The position numbers and the translations under genes were made by a program. Source: Aminobacter niigataensis (GTDB lineage: Bacteria > Pseudomonadota > Alphaproteobacteria > Rhizobiales > Rhizobiaceae). From it: 64,000 bases of DNA. The DNA is taken from the NCBI RefSeq assembly GCF_014200015.1, contig NZ_JACHOT010000002.1:1-64000 (forward strand). The letters are read 5' to 3'. This document shows, piece by piece, positions 1 to 8,411 of this stretch. The first letter of the stretch is position 1. The number at the start of each line of letters is the position of its first letter. Below the pieces are notes generated by a model. The model was given only the letters and a program-made list of their open reading frames with translations. It was not told where the DNA came from and did no database searches.

Positions 1-633
1 TTCAAACTGTCAACGACCTTTTTCCAACTTTTGCGAATTTTTTGCGACAAACTCCCAAACACCAACAAGACCCTGCGTAACCTCACCAAGAATTCCGTCC
101 CCACCCCCTGCAGACCAAGCCGGCGCCGCACAAAGCCTTCAATCCAGGCGCGAAAAGCCCAATCAAATCAGCTCGCAAGACGCGAGACACCCCCAAATCA
201 CCTGGAATCGAACACCGAAAAATATCTAGCCGACGCAGATTTTTCGGCGACGGGGCGATTTAGCGGTGATTCACAGCGTGCCAAGGCCAGCCAGCCATCG
301 AGGCGATCGTGCAGCTTCGGAATCCCGATATCCGTATGCCGCTATATGTATAAAGTATGCGGGCAGATCGGCGGGGTGTCCCATCCCGCCTTATATAGAG
401 AGGTAGGGACAAACTCCCCGCCCCGCCCGGAGCCCTATTCCCGCCCCAATGCGGGCAGATGTCTCGATGCGGCCCTGGCGCGGACGAGTCTGTGTGCGCC
501 ACTTACATATAGAGAGGGCAAGTTCGACGGTACCGCACGAGCGGCTTCGTTGACTTGGAGCGCCATGACAGGCAAATGTCTTGGCAACTAAAAGCAAGCG
601 GGCGCGAAGCGTCGGGGATTTTAGCCGCACTGG
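1..633. other. Intergenic stretch with no recognisable gene
   Basis: I see no convincing coding frame here; the open frames have no domain I recognise. It is more AT-rich than what follows. The motif TATAGAGAGG occurs twice (about 394 and 508) and GCGGGCAGAT twice (about 359 and 449). A small GC hairpin (370-375 pairing with 385-390) is followed by a TTATATA stretch. TTGACT at 550-555 is a possible -35 box for the peptidase gene at 634, but its -10 box is unclear. An untranslated RNA or a long promoter region is possible. Confidence 0.4.
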
Positions 634-2601
634 ATGCAGGATACGGACCAGACCATAGCCGAGCTCGGCAATGAGCCGCCGCTGATCGCGGATGGCCGCG
701 CCGGTCCCCCGGACCGTCGCGAGGTCTCGGCGCGCTGGCTGTCGGGTACCTTCCTGACCGGCGTGACTTCCTCCGTCTTGATGGGAGTGGCACTTTTCGC
801 TGCGCTCGACGGCCGCGAGAAACTGGCCACCCCGCCCGAGATCGCCGAACTCGCAACCCTTGCTGCCGGTGGCGACGCCGGCCAGAAGGCCAAGACCACG
901 CGCCTCGCGCCGCTGCGCCAGATCGCCAAGGCCAAGGACCGCCGGCGCATGGAAGTGTCGATGGTCACCAAGCAGGGCGACCGCGACGTGATCCGCACCA
1001 TGCCGTTCGTGCAGATCAAGATGGCGCTCGCCGCCAGCCACCCGACCACGCGCAATTATCCCGCCTTCGATCCGCTGACGGTGTTTGCCGAGGACGGTCC
1101 GGCGCAGCCGGTGGCCGTTGCCGCGACCGGCCAGATCTATGGCGTCAAGGTCGAGAGCGAGATGAGCCTCAAGACCGTCGACTTCCCCATCGATACCGCG
1201 GCCTTCGACGAGACCTCCGCACTTTCGGCCAACGAGGTCGAAAAAGTCGTCCGCGACGCCGGCGGCGACCTGACCGAGGGCGACATCCAGGTCGCCTCGC
1301 TGCATTACGTCGACCCGCAGCGCTTCGGCGACGCTTTCGCCGACCAGACGCTGGCCGGCTCCTACGGCATCAAGATCGTGCCCGAGAACGTCTCGGTCGC
1401 CAGCCGCGCCGATGTCGACCCCGAGACGCTGTCTTATGCCGAAGACATCATCGCCTTCGAGAAGGACCGCAAGATCGTCGATGCGCTGGCCGATTCCGGC
1501 TATGCCGGCGAGGATGCGCTCGGCATGGCGAATGCCGTGTCGCGGCTGCTCAACGCCACCGCCCTCAAGGCCGGCACCGTGCTGCGCGTCGGTCTCGAAG
1601 TCCGCGGCGATGTCGGCAAGATCGTGCGCACCAGCGTCTACGACCGCACCCAGCACATCCTGACCATCGCGCTCGACGACAAGAGCCAGTTCGTGCCCGG
1701 CGACGAACCGGAGCCGAATCCGGAGATCGCCACCGCCTTCGAAGATACGCCGACCGTGCCGACGACGGCGCGCGGCGCGCTGCCCACCGTCTATGACGGC
1801 ATCTACCGGGCCGCCTATTCCTACGGCATGTCGCAAGACATGACCAAGAAGCTGGTCCGGCTGCTCTCTTCAGACGTCGACTTCCAGTCGCGCCTCAATC
1901 CCGCCGACCGCATCGAGGTGTTCTTCTCGCAGCCCGACGGCGACGACAAGGCGTCGGAGGATTCCGAGCTGCTTTATGTCTCGGCGAATTTCGGCGGCAA
2001 CACCCGCAACTTCTACCGTTTCCAGATGGGCGACGGCGCGGTCGACTATTTCGACGAGGACGGCCGCAGCGCCCGCCAGTTCCTGCTGCGCAACCCGCTG
2101 CCCAACGGCAAGTACCGCTCCGGCTTCGGCGGCCGCAAGCACCCGATCCTCGGTTACGTCAAGATGCACACCGGCGTCGACTGGTCGGCGCCGACGGGCA
2201 CGCCGATCATCGCCGCCGGCAATGCCGTCGTCGAAAAGGCCGGCTGGGCCGGCGGCTATGGCAAACAGACGATCCTGCGCCACGCCAACGGCTACGAGAC
2301 GTCCTACAACCACCAGAGCCGCATCGCCCCGAACGTCACGCCGGGCGCGCGGGTCCGCCAGGGCCAGGTCATCGGTTATGTCGGCACCACCGGCCTGTCG
2401 ACCGGCTCGCATCTGCACTACGAGCTCATCGTCAACGGCACCAAGGTCGACCCGATGCGCGTGCGCCTGCCCACCGGCCGCGTGCTGACCGGCGAAGACC
2501 TCACCGCCTTCAAGCTTGAACGCGAGCGCATCGACGATCTTCTCAAGGAAGAGAGCAAGGACTCGCTGAAGGTGGCGAGCACCGCAAAGGCCAGCGGCTA
2601 A
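634..2601 (+). CDS. M23 family metallopeptidase (LytM-type murein endopeptidase), membrane anchored
   Basis: Predicted zinc endopeptidase acting on peptidoglycan cross-links in the periplasm. The 655-residue product has a short cytoplasmic N-terminus, one membrane segment near residues 38-60, a long middle region and a C-terminal M23 domain. Both metal-binding signatures are visible: HxxxD (H512, D516) and HxH (H593, H595). The architecture resembles MepM/NlpD-like proteins of rhizobia. I use the ATG at 634 because residues from about 10 onward already look coding; no strong ribosome site precedes it. It converges on the diguanylate cyclase gene, leaving only a 36-base gap. Which cell-wall process it serves cannot be told from sequence. 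Confidence 0.9.
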   Translation: MQDTDQTIAELGNEPPLIADGRAGPPDRREVSARWLSGTFLTGVTSSVLMGVALFAALDGREKLATPPEIAELATLAAGGDAGQKAKTTRLAPLRQIAKAKDRRRMEVSMVTKQGDRDVIRTMPFVQIKMALAASHPTTRNYPAFDPLTVFAEDGPAQPVAVAATGQIYGVKVESEMSLKTVDFPIDTAAFDETSALSANEVEKVVRDAGGDLTEGDIQVASLHYVDPQRFGDAFADQTLAGSYGIKIVPENVSVASRADVDPETLSYAEDIIAFEKDRKIVDALADSGYAGEDALGMANAVSRLLNATALKAGTVLRVGLEVRGDVGKIVRTSVYDRTQHILTIALDDKSQFVPGDEPEPNPEIATAFEDTPTVPTTARGALPTVYDGIYRAAYSYGMSQDMTKKLVRLLSSDVDFQSRLNPADRIEVFFSQPDGDDKASEDSELLYVSANFGGNTRNFYRFQMGDGAVDYFDEDGRSARQFLLRNPLPNGKYRSGFGGRKHPILGYVKMHTGVDWSAPTGTPIIAAGNAVVEKAGWAGGYGKQTILRHANGYETSYNHQSRIAPNVTPGARVRQGQVIGYVGTTGLSTGSHLHYELIVNGTKVDPMRVRLPTGRVLTGEDLTAFKLERERIDDLLKEESKDSLKVASTAKASG

Positions 2602-2637
2602 GTCTTTCCAGAATATTGCGGACGGCCGTCGGCAGGA

Positions 2638-3477
2638 TCAGCTTGCGACGCTTGCCCTGGCAGCGCCGTCGCGGCCAAACCCGTCGCTCCTGGCGCGCTT
2701 GGCGATGTACATCGCACGGTCGGCCGACGCGATCAGCGCCTCGGCGTCGCTGCCGTCGTCCGGGAAGACCGCAATTCCGACCGTGGCACCGACCGTCAGT
2801 TGCAGCAAACCGATCTCGATCGGCTTGGCGATGTCGCGTTGCAGCCGCTGGCTCAGGAAGAGCAATGCCTCGGGATTGCCGACGCCCGAGACGACCACGC
2901 CGAATTCGTCGCCGCCAAGCCGCGCCACCGTCGCCCCTTTCGGCGCCGCCTGGGTGATGCGCCGCGCCACCTCGACCAGAACGCCATCGCCGACGGCATG
3001 ACCATGCGTGTCGTTCACCGGCTTGAACCCGTCGAGGTCGATATAGATCACACCACAGCCGGACGAGAACTTTTCAGCGTTGCCGATGGTCGACTTGATC
3101 TCCTCGCGGAACCGGCGGGAGTTGGCGAGCCCCGTCAGCGGGTCGTGGCGGGCGGAATCATGGGCCAGGCGTTCCGCCGCTTCGCGCCGCGCGATCTCGC
3201 GCGAGAGCTGCCGGGTGCGAAAGGCGAGCATGACAAGCGCGACGATGCCCGCGCTAAGCAGCAGTGACAGCAACTCGTCCAGTTGCCATTCCTCATAGGT
3301 TCGGGTTGCCTCGTAGAGGCGCTCGAACAATTCGAGACGCGTGGCGACAGCGAACAAGGCGACGCTGAGTATCAACCAAGGTGCAAACGCTGCCATCCGG
3401 CGCCAATCGGCGCCGGCTGACCGGGTGCCTGTCGCCTCGCCCGTTTGCTGCTGCCGACGCTGATCGGATGCCGACAT
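2638..3477 (-). CDS. Membrane-anchored GGDEF diguanylate cyclase
   Basis: Predicted to make cyclic di-GMP from two GTP. Starting at the ATG at 3477 the protein has 279 residues: two membrane segments in the first ~75 residues, a short coiled linker (about 80-100), then one GGDEF domain with an intact RLGGDEFG active site and the D-x-D-x-F substrate-binding start (IDLDGFKPVND). The RxxD inhibitory site normally just upstream of GGDEF is absent, so product feedback through that site is not expected. There is no recognisable sensory domain beyond the membrane region. The open frame runs further upstream to 3783, but that part overlaps the MFS gene and does not look coding. Confidence 0.88.
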   Translation of the reverse strand: MSASDQRRQQQTGEATGTRSAGADWRRMAAFAPWLILSVALFAVATRLELFERLYEATRTYEEWQLDELLSLLLSAGIVALVMLAFRTRQLSREIARREAAERLAHDSARHDPLTGLANSRRFREEIKSTIGNAEKFSSGCGVIYIDLDGFKPVNDTHGHAVGDGVLVEVARRITQAAPKGATVARLGGDEFGVVVSGVGNPEALLFLSQRLQRDIAKPIEIGLLQLTVGATVGIAVFPDDGSDAEALIASADRAMYIAKRARSDGFGRDGAARASVAS

Positions 3478-3550
3478 CGTTGCCACCTTGTCCAGAGGTT
3501 GAGACTGGCTTGAAGGCCTTAACAAGGTGCTAAACGCCGTCGGCCGTATT

Positions 3551-5104
3551 TTATCCATCGGCACCGGCCGGCACAGTGCCGCCCTTGTCCGCGGGCGTCT
3601 TTCTTTTCCACGACGGCTGCGTGAACCAGGCGACCGCTGACGCAACGAAGCACATCGCAGCCGAGATGGCAGCGATCGCCGCGAAGGCATCGTTGGTGGC
3701 CGCCACCCGCAGTGCTTCCGCCGCCGCATCGAGCGGCGTGCGGACATAGGCGCCGAACTCCGCGCCGGGTGCGGCAGACCCAACGACGTTGGCGAAGACG
3801 ACGCCGGCGACCGCGCCGAGCGAGGCTACCGCCATCAGCCCTGCAGCACGGGCCAGCGCATTGTTGATGCCCGAGGCGAGACCAGTGTCTTCTTCCGGCG
3901 TCGCCCGCATCACGGCTGCCGACACCGGCGAGACGACGATCGCCATGCCGAGCCCCTTGAGCAGCAGGATCGGGAACGTCACCTGCCACAGCATCATCAG
4001 CGGCATGGTCAAGGCGAGGCCAAGATAGGAGAGGCCGACGATTGCCGCCCCCACGGTCAGCGGCCAGCGCGGTCCGATAGCATCGGAAAGCCGCCCCGAA
4101 TAGCTCGACAGGCCGGCGATGAACAGGGACAGCGGCAGGAACAGCAGGCTCGCCTCCCACTCCTTCGCTCCCCAGCCCGAGACGACCGTCATCGGCAGGA
4201 AAAACAGCACCGCGTTGAAGGCGAAGAACAGGATCAGCGTATAGAGATTGGCGCCGGTGAAGGCGCGCGAGGCAAACAGCTCGAGCTTGACCATCGGCGC
4301 GCGCGCCCGGTGTTCCCACAGAATGAAGACGGCGAAGATGACCGCGCCGCCGACGATCCAGGCCCAGGGCGAGACCGCCCGCGCCTCGACCGGCAGGCCG
4401 AAGGCGGTCAGCCCCCAGGCCATCAGGCCGAGGCCGGCGGTCGCAAGGATCGCGCCGACGATGTCGAGCCGGCGCTTCGACGACGGACGGTCCTGCGGCA
4501 CCTTGGTGAGCAGCATGGTCAGCGCAATCAATCCGATCGGCACGTTGATGGCGAAGATCAGCCGCCACATCCAATCGGCACCGAACGACAGCACCATGCC
4601 GCCAACGAACGGCCCCATCGCGGTGGTCAGCGAGGAGAAGGCGGCCCATTGGCCGATTGCCTTGCCGCGCGTCGCGTTGGGATAGGATTTGGCGATGAGG
4701 GCAAGACTGCCCGGCACCATGAGGGCAGCACCTATGCCCTGTGCCGCGCGCATGACGATCAGCATCTCGGCGTCGACGGCGAGCGCGCAGGCGGCCGAGG
4801 TGATCATGAACAGGACGATGCCTGTGGCGAAGATGTTGCGGACGCCGAAGACGTCGCCGGCGGCCCCGCCGAGCAGGACGAGCGCCGAAAGGAACAGCAT
4901 GTAGCCGTTGCTGATCCACTGGGCATCGACCAGCGACGCGCCGAGGTCCTCGCGAATGACCGGCATGGCAAGCGAGACCACCGAACCGTCGATGAAGCCC
5001 ATGCTCGATGCCAGGATCGCCGAGACAAGCACGTAGCGCCGCGCCGCGGGCGGGCAGAAGACGTGGTTGTTGTTCTGGGCAGGCGGGGTGGCGGTGGTGT
5101 CCAT
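3551..5104 (-). CDS. MFS transporter, DHA2/EmrB-QacA type drug exporter
   Basis: A 517-residue, strongly hydrophobic protein with about 14 predicted membrane segments, the number typical of the DHA2 drug:proton antiporter family. The first helix region holds the usual GFIDGSVVSLAMP and DAQWISNGYML segments, and motif C-like glycine/proline patterns follow. It probably exports a toxic or amphipathic compound by proton exchange; the substrate cannot be deduced. It lies alone upstream of the GGDEF gene on the same strand with a 73-base gap, and no regulator is adjacent. Confidence 0.88.
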   Translation of the reverse strand: MDTTATPPAQNNNHVFCPPAARRYVLVSAILASSMGFIDGSVVSLAMPVIREDLGASLVDAQWISNGYMLFLSALVLLGGAAGDVFGVRNIFATGIVLFMITSAACALAVDAEMLIVMRAAQGIGAALMVPGSLALIAKSYPNATRGKAIGQWAAFSSLTTAMGPFVGGMVLSFGADWMWRLIFAINVPIGLIALTMLLTKVPQDRPSSKRRLDIVGAILATAGLGLMAWGLTAFGLPVEARAVSPWAWIVGGAVIFAVFILWEHRARAPMVKLELFASRAFTGANLYTLILFFAFNAVLFFLPMTVVSGWGAKEWEASLLFLPLSLFIAGLSSYSGRLSDAIGPRWPLTVGAAIVGLSYLGLALTMPLMMLWQVTFPILLLKGLGMAIVVSPVSAAVMRATPEEDTGLASGINNALARAAGLMAVASLGAVAGVVFANVVGSAAPGAEFGAYVRTPLDAAAEALRVAATNDAFAAIAAISAAMCFVASAVAWFTQPSWKRKTPADKGGTVPAGADG

Positions 5105-5211
5105 GGCGCGAGACTATGTGCGGGAGGGGTGCGCGGGAAGTGACCAGGAAGACGAATTCTGGCAGCCAGGCGACATTGGGTTCTCCCGTGGTGGCCGGAG
5201 CGGGACACCCT

Positions 5212-5391
5212 CCCTTCTCCCCTTGTGGGAGAAGCTGGCCGAGCGAAGCGAGGTCGGATGAGGGGGTGTTGGACGGAGTGCGACATCTCCGAAATTCCCT
5301 GACACATCTGCAGCCTCTCATTTCTTCCAACACCCCTCATCCGTCGCCTTCGGCGACACCTTCTCCCACAAGGGGAGAAGGGGGCGCGCTC
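5212..5391. repeat. Inverted repeat pair, rhizobial mosaic-type intergenic element
   Basis: Arms 5212-5273 and 5326-5391 are near-perfect reverse complements (CCCTTCTCCCCTTGTGGGAG ... GATGAGGGG-TGTTGGA) around a spacer of about 52 bases. Each arm also carries an inner small palindrome. The whole could fold into a long stem. It resembles the short GC-rich mosaic repeats scattered between genes in rhizobial genomes; a similar fragment occurs at 63733. Confidence 0.8.
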
Positions 5392-5781
5392 CGTTCTGCC
5401 ACGCCCCGTTTCCGGTCTGGCCATTGCGCATGAAAAGTTCGGGAAGCGGAGCGCGAGGCCGTGCCTGCCGAATGTGAGTACGTGGCGCGAACCTCGCGTC
5501 CCGCCGGCGATTTCTGTCCCCGTCCGTTCCGCTTCCGGGGCATCGGGCATTTTCGCCCATGCCCCCACTAGCGCATCGTCCAGCGCACCCGGGCCGTAGT
5601 GCCCGAGGGGGAACCCTTGGACGGAACCTCCCCGGATCATGAGCCACGTTAGCCCACGAGCGGAGGCGCCGGTTCCTCCCCGCATGCCACCGTCGCGACC
5701 GGCGTTCCCGCGGGAGGAACTGGCGTGGATTGTACGGGAGGTTTGAGGGGCGTGGAGAATGGGGCGCGGCTATCCACGCGG

Positions 5782-5811
5782 GATGGTGACAGATGGTGAC
5801 AGATGGTGACA
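5782..5811. repeat. Three tandem copies of a 10-base unit
   Basis: GATGGTGACA occurs three times back to back without a mismatch, just beside the second inverted repeat. No gene overlaps it. It is a simple sequence repeat that could vary in copy number. Confidence 0.9.
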
Positions 5812-5860
5812 GGGTGCATCGAATAATTGGGCGGCATTGGGCCGCGGAGGCAGTTGCCAC

Positions 5861-6111
5861 GTCACGGCATGGATCCCCGGGTCTCCGCACGTCGCTTCGC
5901 TCTTACTCCGCCCGAGGATGACGATGGCGTTGGGGCTCGCGGCACATCGCGGACGTCGGTAACTGGCAGCAAGCGCTTCACTGCAGCCAAATTCCTGCAT
6001 TCCTGCCAATCGCTGCCCTTGGCGACTAGCGTCCCCCACCAATGCCGTCGTCATCCTCGGGCGGAGCAGGAGCGAAGCGAACTGCAGAGACCCGGGGATC
6101 CATGCCGTGAC
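5861..6111. repeat. Second inverted repeat pair with ~75-base arms
   Basis: Arms 5861-5934 and 6036-6111 are near-perfect reverse complements. They begin GTCACGGCATGGATCCCCGG and end near a CCGCCCGAGGATGACGA segment. The spacer is about 100 bases and holds no gene. The first 19 bases recur as a fragment at 24030-24048. With the pair at 5212 it fills most of the 1.2-kb gap between the MFS and GST genes, so no protein gene is expected there. Confidence 0.8.
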
Positions 6112-6254
6112 CGTCCCGTCTAGCTGACGGTGAAGGATCGCGACTGAGGAGATGTTGCGAGAGCTTCTGCGTGGCGATTGATCTCAGAAAAAAGCGAAAG
6201 CGTGGAAAACCTCTCCACGTTCGACACCTGTCACCCGAGAACAAAGCCCTATAC

Positions 6255-6320
6255 TTTCCGCAATCGGAAACTTTCCCTTGCCAATCTCCCGACGATAAGA
6301 TAGTTTCCGCAAACAGAAAC
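6255..6320 (+). promoter_or_regulatory. Paired operator-like palindromes ahead of the GST-ArsR-SRPBCC operon
   Basis: Two matching sites lie 49 bases apart: TTTCCGCAATCGGAAAC at 6255-6271 (arms TTTCCG/CGGAAA) and TTTCCGCAAACAGAAAC at 6304-6320. The second is only 20 bases before the GST start codon. The arrangement suits an ArsR dimer blocking a promoter between them (possible -35 TTGCCA at 6278). The likely binder is the ArsR protein encoded in the same operon; this is inference. Confidence 0.55.
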
Positions 6321-6340
6321 CATTGGAGTCGCCCGGCATC

Positions 6341-7021
6341 ATGGCGCTGACGCTTTACAGCCACCCCCTCGCCTCGTTCTGCCACAAGGTGCTGATCGCG
6401 CTCTACGAGAACGACGTGCCGTTTCAGGCCGAAACCGTCGACTTCGGCGATCCTGGCTCGGCGGCGGCATTGCTGGAGAAGTGGCCGGTCGGCAAGATTC
6501 CGGTGCTGCGCGACGATGCCCGCGACCGCACCGTGCCTGAGACCGGCATCATCATCGAATATCTCCAGCAGCATTATCCGGGCCCGGTGCCGATGCTGCC
6601 CGCTCACGCCGACAAGCGGCTCGACGCCCGGCTGTGGGAGCGCATTTTCGACCTCTACGTCAGCGTGCCAATGCAGAAGATCGTGACCGACCGGATTCGC
6701 CCCGAAGGCAGCAACGATCCGTTCGGCGTGGCCGACGCCCGGCGCACGTTGGACACTGCCTATGCGATGATCGAGACCCAGCTGGCGGGCAAGACCTGGG
6801 CGATGGGCGAAGATTTCACCATCGCCGATTGCGCAGCCGCACCGGGACTGTTCTTCGCCTCGATCGCGCATCCATTCGCCAGCGGCCAGCACAATCTCGC
6901 CGCCTATTTCGAGCGGCTTGTCGCGCGCCCTTCGATCAAGCGCACGCTTGCCGAGGCACGCCCCTATTTCCAGTTTTTCCCCTACCGCGAGGCGATGCCG
7001 GAGAGGTTTCTGCATGACTAG
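6341..7021 (+). CDS. Glutathione S-transferase family protein
   Basis: A 226-residue protein with the two-domain GST layout. The N-terminal thioredoxin-like domain (about 1-80) has YSHPLASFCHKV in the catalytic position, the cis-proline segment GKIPVLRD and the glutathione-binding PETGIIIEYL. The helical C-terminal domain carries the conserved FTIADCAAAP turn. It probably conjugates or reduces an electrophile with glutathione. The start is the ATG at 6341; the frame also opens with a TTG at 6323, but the known family start fits the later codon. It is the first gene of a three-gene operon with an ArsR regulator and an SRPBCC protein, so expression is probably relieved by an inducer. Confidence 0.88.
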   Translation: MALTLYSHPLASFCHKVLIALYENDVPFQAETVDFGDPGSAAALLEKWPVGKIPVLRDDARDRTVPETGIIIEYLQQHYPGPVPMLPAHADKRLDARLWERIFDLYVSVPMQKIVTDRIRPEGSNDPFGVADARRTLDTAYAMIETQLAGKTWAMGEDFTIADCAAAPGLFFASIAHPFASGQHNLAAYFERLVARPSIKRTLAEARPYFQFFPYREAMPERFLHD

Positions 7022-7045
7022 ACGACATGCCGGTGGAGTGTGGCG

Positions 7046-7387
7046 ATGATGGACCCGCAGCAACTGGATCGCATGTTCACCGCCCTCGCCGATGCCGGCC
7101 GACGCGGCATGGTCGAGCGGCTGAGCATCGGCCCGGCCACCGTCAAGGAACTGGCCGGACCGGCCAACATGCGGCTGCCTTCCGCTCTCAAGCATCTCAA
7201 GGTGCTCGAGGACGGCGGCATCGTCGTGTCGCGCAAGGTTGGACGGACGCGGACCTACAACATGCAGCCGGCGGCGTTCGCCGCCATCGACGAGTGGGTG
7301 CGCAAGCGTCAGACGGCCATGAACCAGGCCTTCGATCGCCTGGTCGAGGCGATGAACGAAATGCCCGAGGAGCAAGACCGATCATGA
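7046..7387 (+). CDS. ArsR family winged-helix repressor
   Basis: A 113-residue ArsR/SmtB-type regulator. Its winged helix-turn-helix spans about residues 8-85, with a recognition helix in MRLPSALKHLKVLEDGGIV and a wing VGRTRTYN. No metal-binding cysteine cluster is visible, so sensing of an organic ligand is more likely than a metal. A GGAG at 7035 fits the ATG at 7046; a GTG at 7040 is an alternative. Its stop overlaps the start of the next gene (ATGA). ArsR-SRPBCC pairs are a common arrangement in which the partner may bind the same ligand. It probably represses its own operon through the palindromes at 6255-6320. Confidence 0.85.
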   Translation: MMDPQQLDRMFTALADAGRRGMVERLSIGPATVKELAGPANMRLPSALKHLKVLEDGGIVVSRKVGRTRTYNMQPAAFAAIDEWVRKRQTAMNQAFDRLVEAMNEMPEEQDRS

Positions 7388-7860
7388 CCGCGTCATCCGT
7401 CGCCCACACCACCTTTGTCATCGAGCGCGAACTGCCGGCTGGCCCCCGGCATGCCTTTCGTTTCTGGTCGGAGCCGGAGCTCAAGGCGCGCTGGAACGAC
7501 TGCCATCCCGACTGGACCGTGCTCGAAGACAGCTTCGATTTCCGTGTCGGCGGCATCGAGGCCAAGCGCTGGCGCATGCCCGACGGCACCGAGCTGGCAT
7601 TTCGCGCCGACTATTTCGACATCGCGGCCGGCCAGCGCATCATCTACGGCTTCGAAATGAGCCATGCCGGCAAGCGGATCTCCGCTTCGCTTGCGACCAT
7701 CGAGCTTTTGCCCGAAGGGGCGCAGACGCGGATGAGGTTCACCGAGCAACTGGCGTTCCTCGGCCCTGCCGACGCCATGGCGGCGCGCATCTCGGGCACA
7801 GGAACGGGATTCGACCGGCTGGTCGAGGTCGTCGCAAGGGAGGCGGCAAGCGTGCACTAA
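7384..7860 (+). CDS. SRPBCC (AHSA1/START-like) domain protein
   Basis: A 158-residue single-domain protein with the AHSA1-type SRPBCC pattern. It opens with an IERELPAGPRHAFRFWSEPELKARW segment and later has a GTELAFRADYFDI strand and a TRMRFTEQLAF strand. The fold forms a deep hydrophobic pocket for small ligands; no enzymatic activity can be assigned. The start at 7384 overlaps the arsR stop by four bases, implying translational coupling. Its 3' end overlaps the convergent GNAT gene by four bases. Confidence 0.85.
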   Translation: MTASSVAHTTFVIERELPAGPRHAFRFWSEPELKARWNDCHPDWTVLEDSFDFRVGGIEAKRWRMPDGTELAFRADYFDIAAGQRIIYGFEMSHAGKRISASLATIELLPEGAQTRMRFTEQLAFLGPADAMAARISGTGTGFDRLVEVVAREAASVH

Positions 7861-8354
7861 CTCGCGTCGAAGCCTTCGTGGAAAGCGACCTCGCCGCTGG
7901 GAACCTCGTCGCCGAATGCCAGCCGCTGGACATACTCCGATGGGATGTCGCCATAGGTAAGGTCGGGGTCGGCGACGAAGGCAAAGCGGCTGTAGTAGGC
8001 CGGATCGCCGACAAGCACGCAGCCCTTGGCTCCCAATTGCCGCAGCGCTTCGAGCCCGTGGCGGATGAGGGACTGGCCGGTGCCCCTGCCCTGCCGGTCG
8101 GGCCAGACTGAAACCGGCCCGAGGCCGTACCAGCCGAGGTCCTTGCCACCGATGGTCACCGGCGAGAACGCAACGTGGCCTAGAATCTCGCCATCGTCTT
8201 CGGCGACCAGCGACAGCGTCAAGGCACCGGCATCGCGCAAGGCGTCGACGATGGCCGCTTCGGTTTGGCTCGAATGCGGAGCATCGGCGAATGCGGCGCG
8301 AGTGAGCGACCGTATGGTGTCGACATCCTCGGGCCGTTCAGCGCGTATCTTCAT
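7857..8354 (-). CDS. GNAT family N-acetyltransferase (YhbS-like)
   Basis: A 165-residue acetyl-CoA-dependent acyltransferase. Motif A, the acetyl-CoA pyrophosphate loop, is clear as PDRQGRGTGQSLI, preceded by LGPVSVW. The C-terminal DPAYYSRFAF segment is typical of the YhbS/small-GNAT group. The substrate is unknown. I choose the ATG at 8354, where MKIRAERPEDVD matches the normal GNAT start; a start at 8393 would add 13 residues. Confidence 0.82.
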   Translation of the reverse strand: MKIRAERPEDVDTIRSLTRAAFADAPHSSQTEAAIVDALRDAGALTLSLVAEDDGEILGHVAFSPVTIGGKDLGWYGLGPVSVWPDRQGRGTGQSLIRHGLEALRQLGAKGCVLVGDPAYYSRFAFVADPDLTYGDIPSEYVQRLAFGDEVPSGEVAFHEGFDAS

Positions 8355-8411
8355 CCAGGTGCCCTGTGTTCCTTGCGGTCTTGACCGGTTCATGCCCGGC
8401 CATGTCCCTCG

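Noticed and set aside
31-591. 186-codon open frame in the left-hand intergenic stretch
   Set aside because: The product is rich in R/S/P with no family pattern, and the DNA contains repeats and AT-rich promoter-like parts.
5008-6123. Several open frames on both strands within the repeat region
   Set aside because: They read through the inverted repeats; the two arms give mirror-like products.
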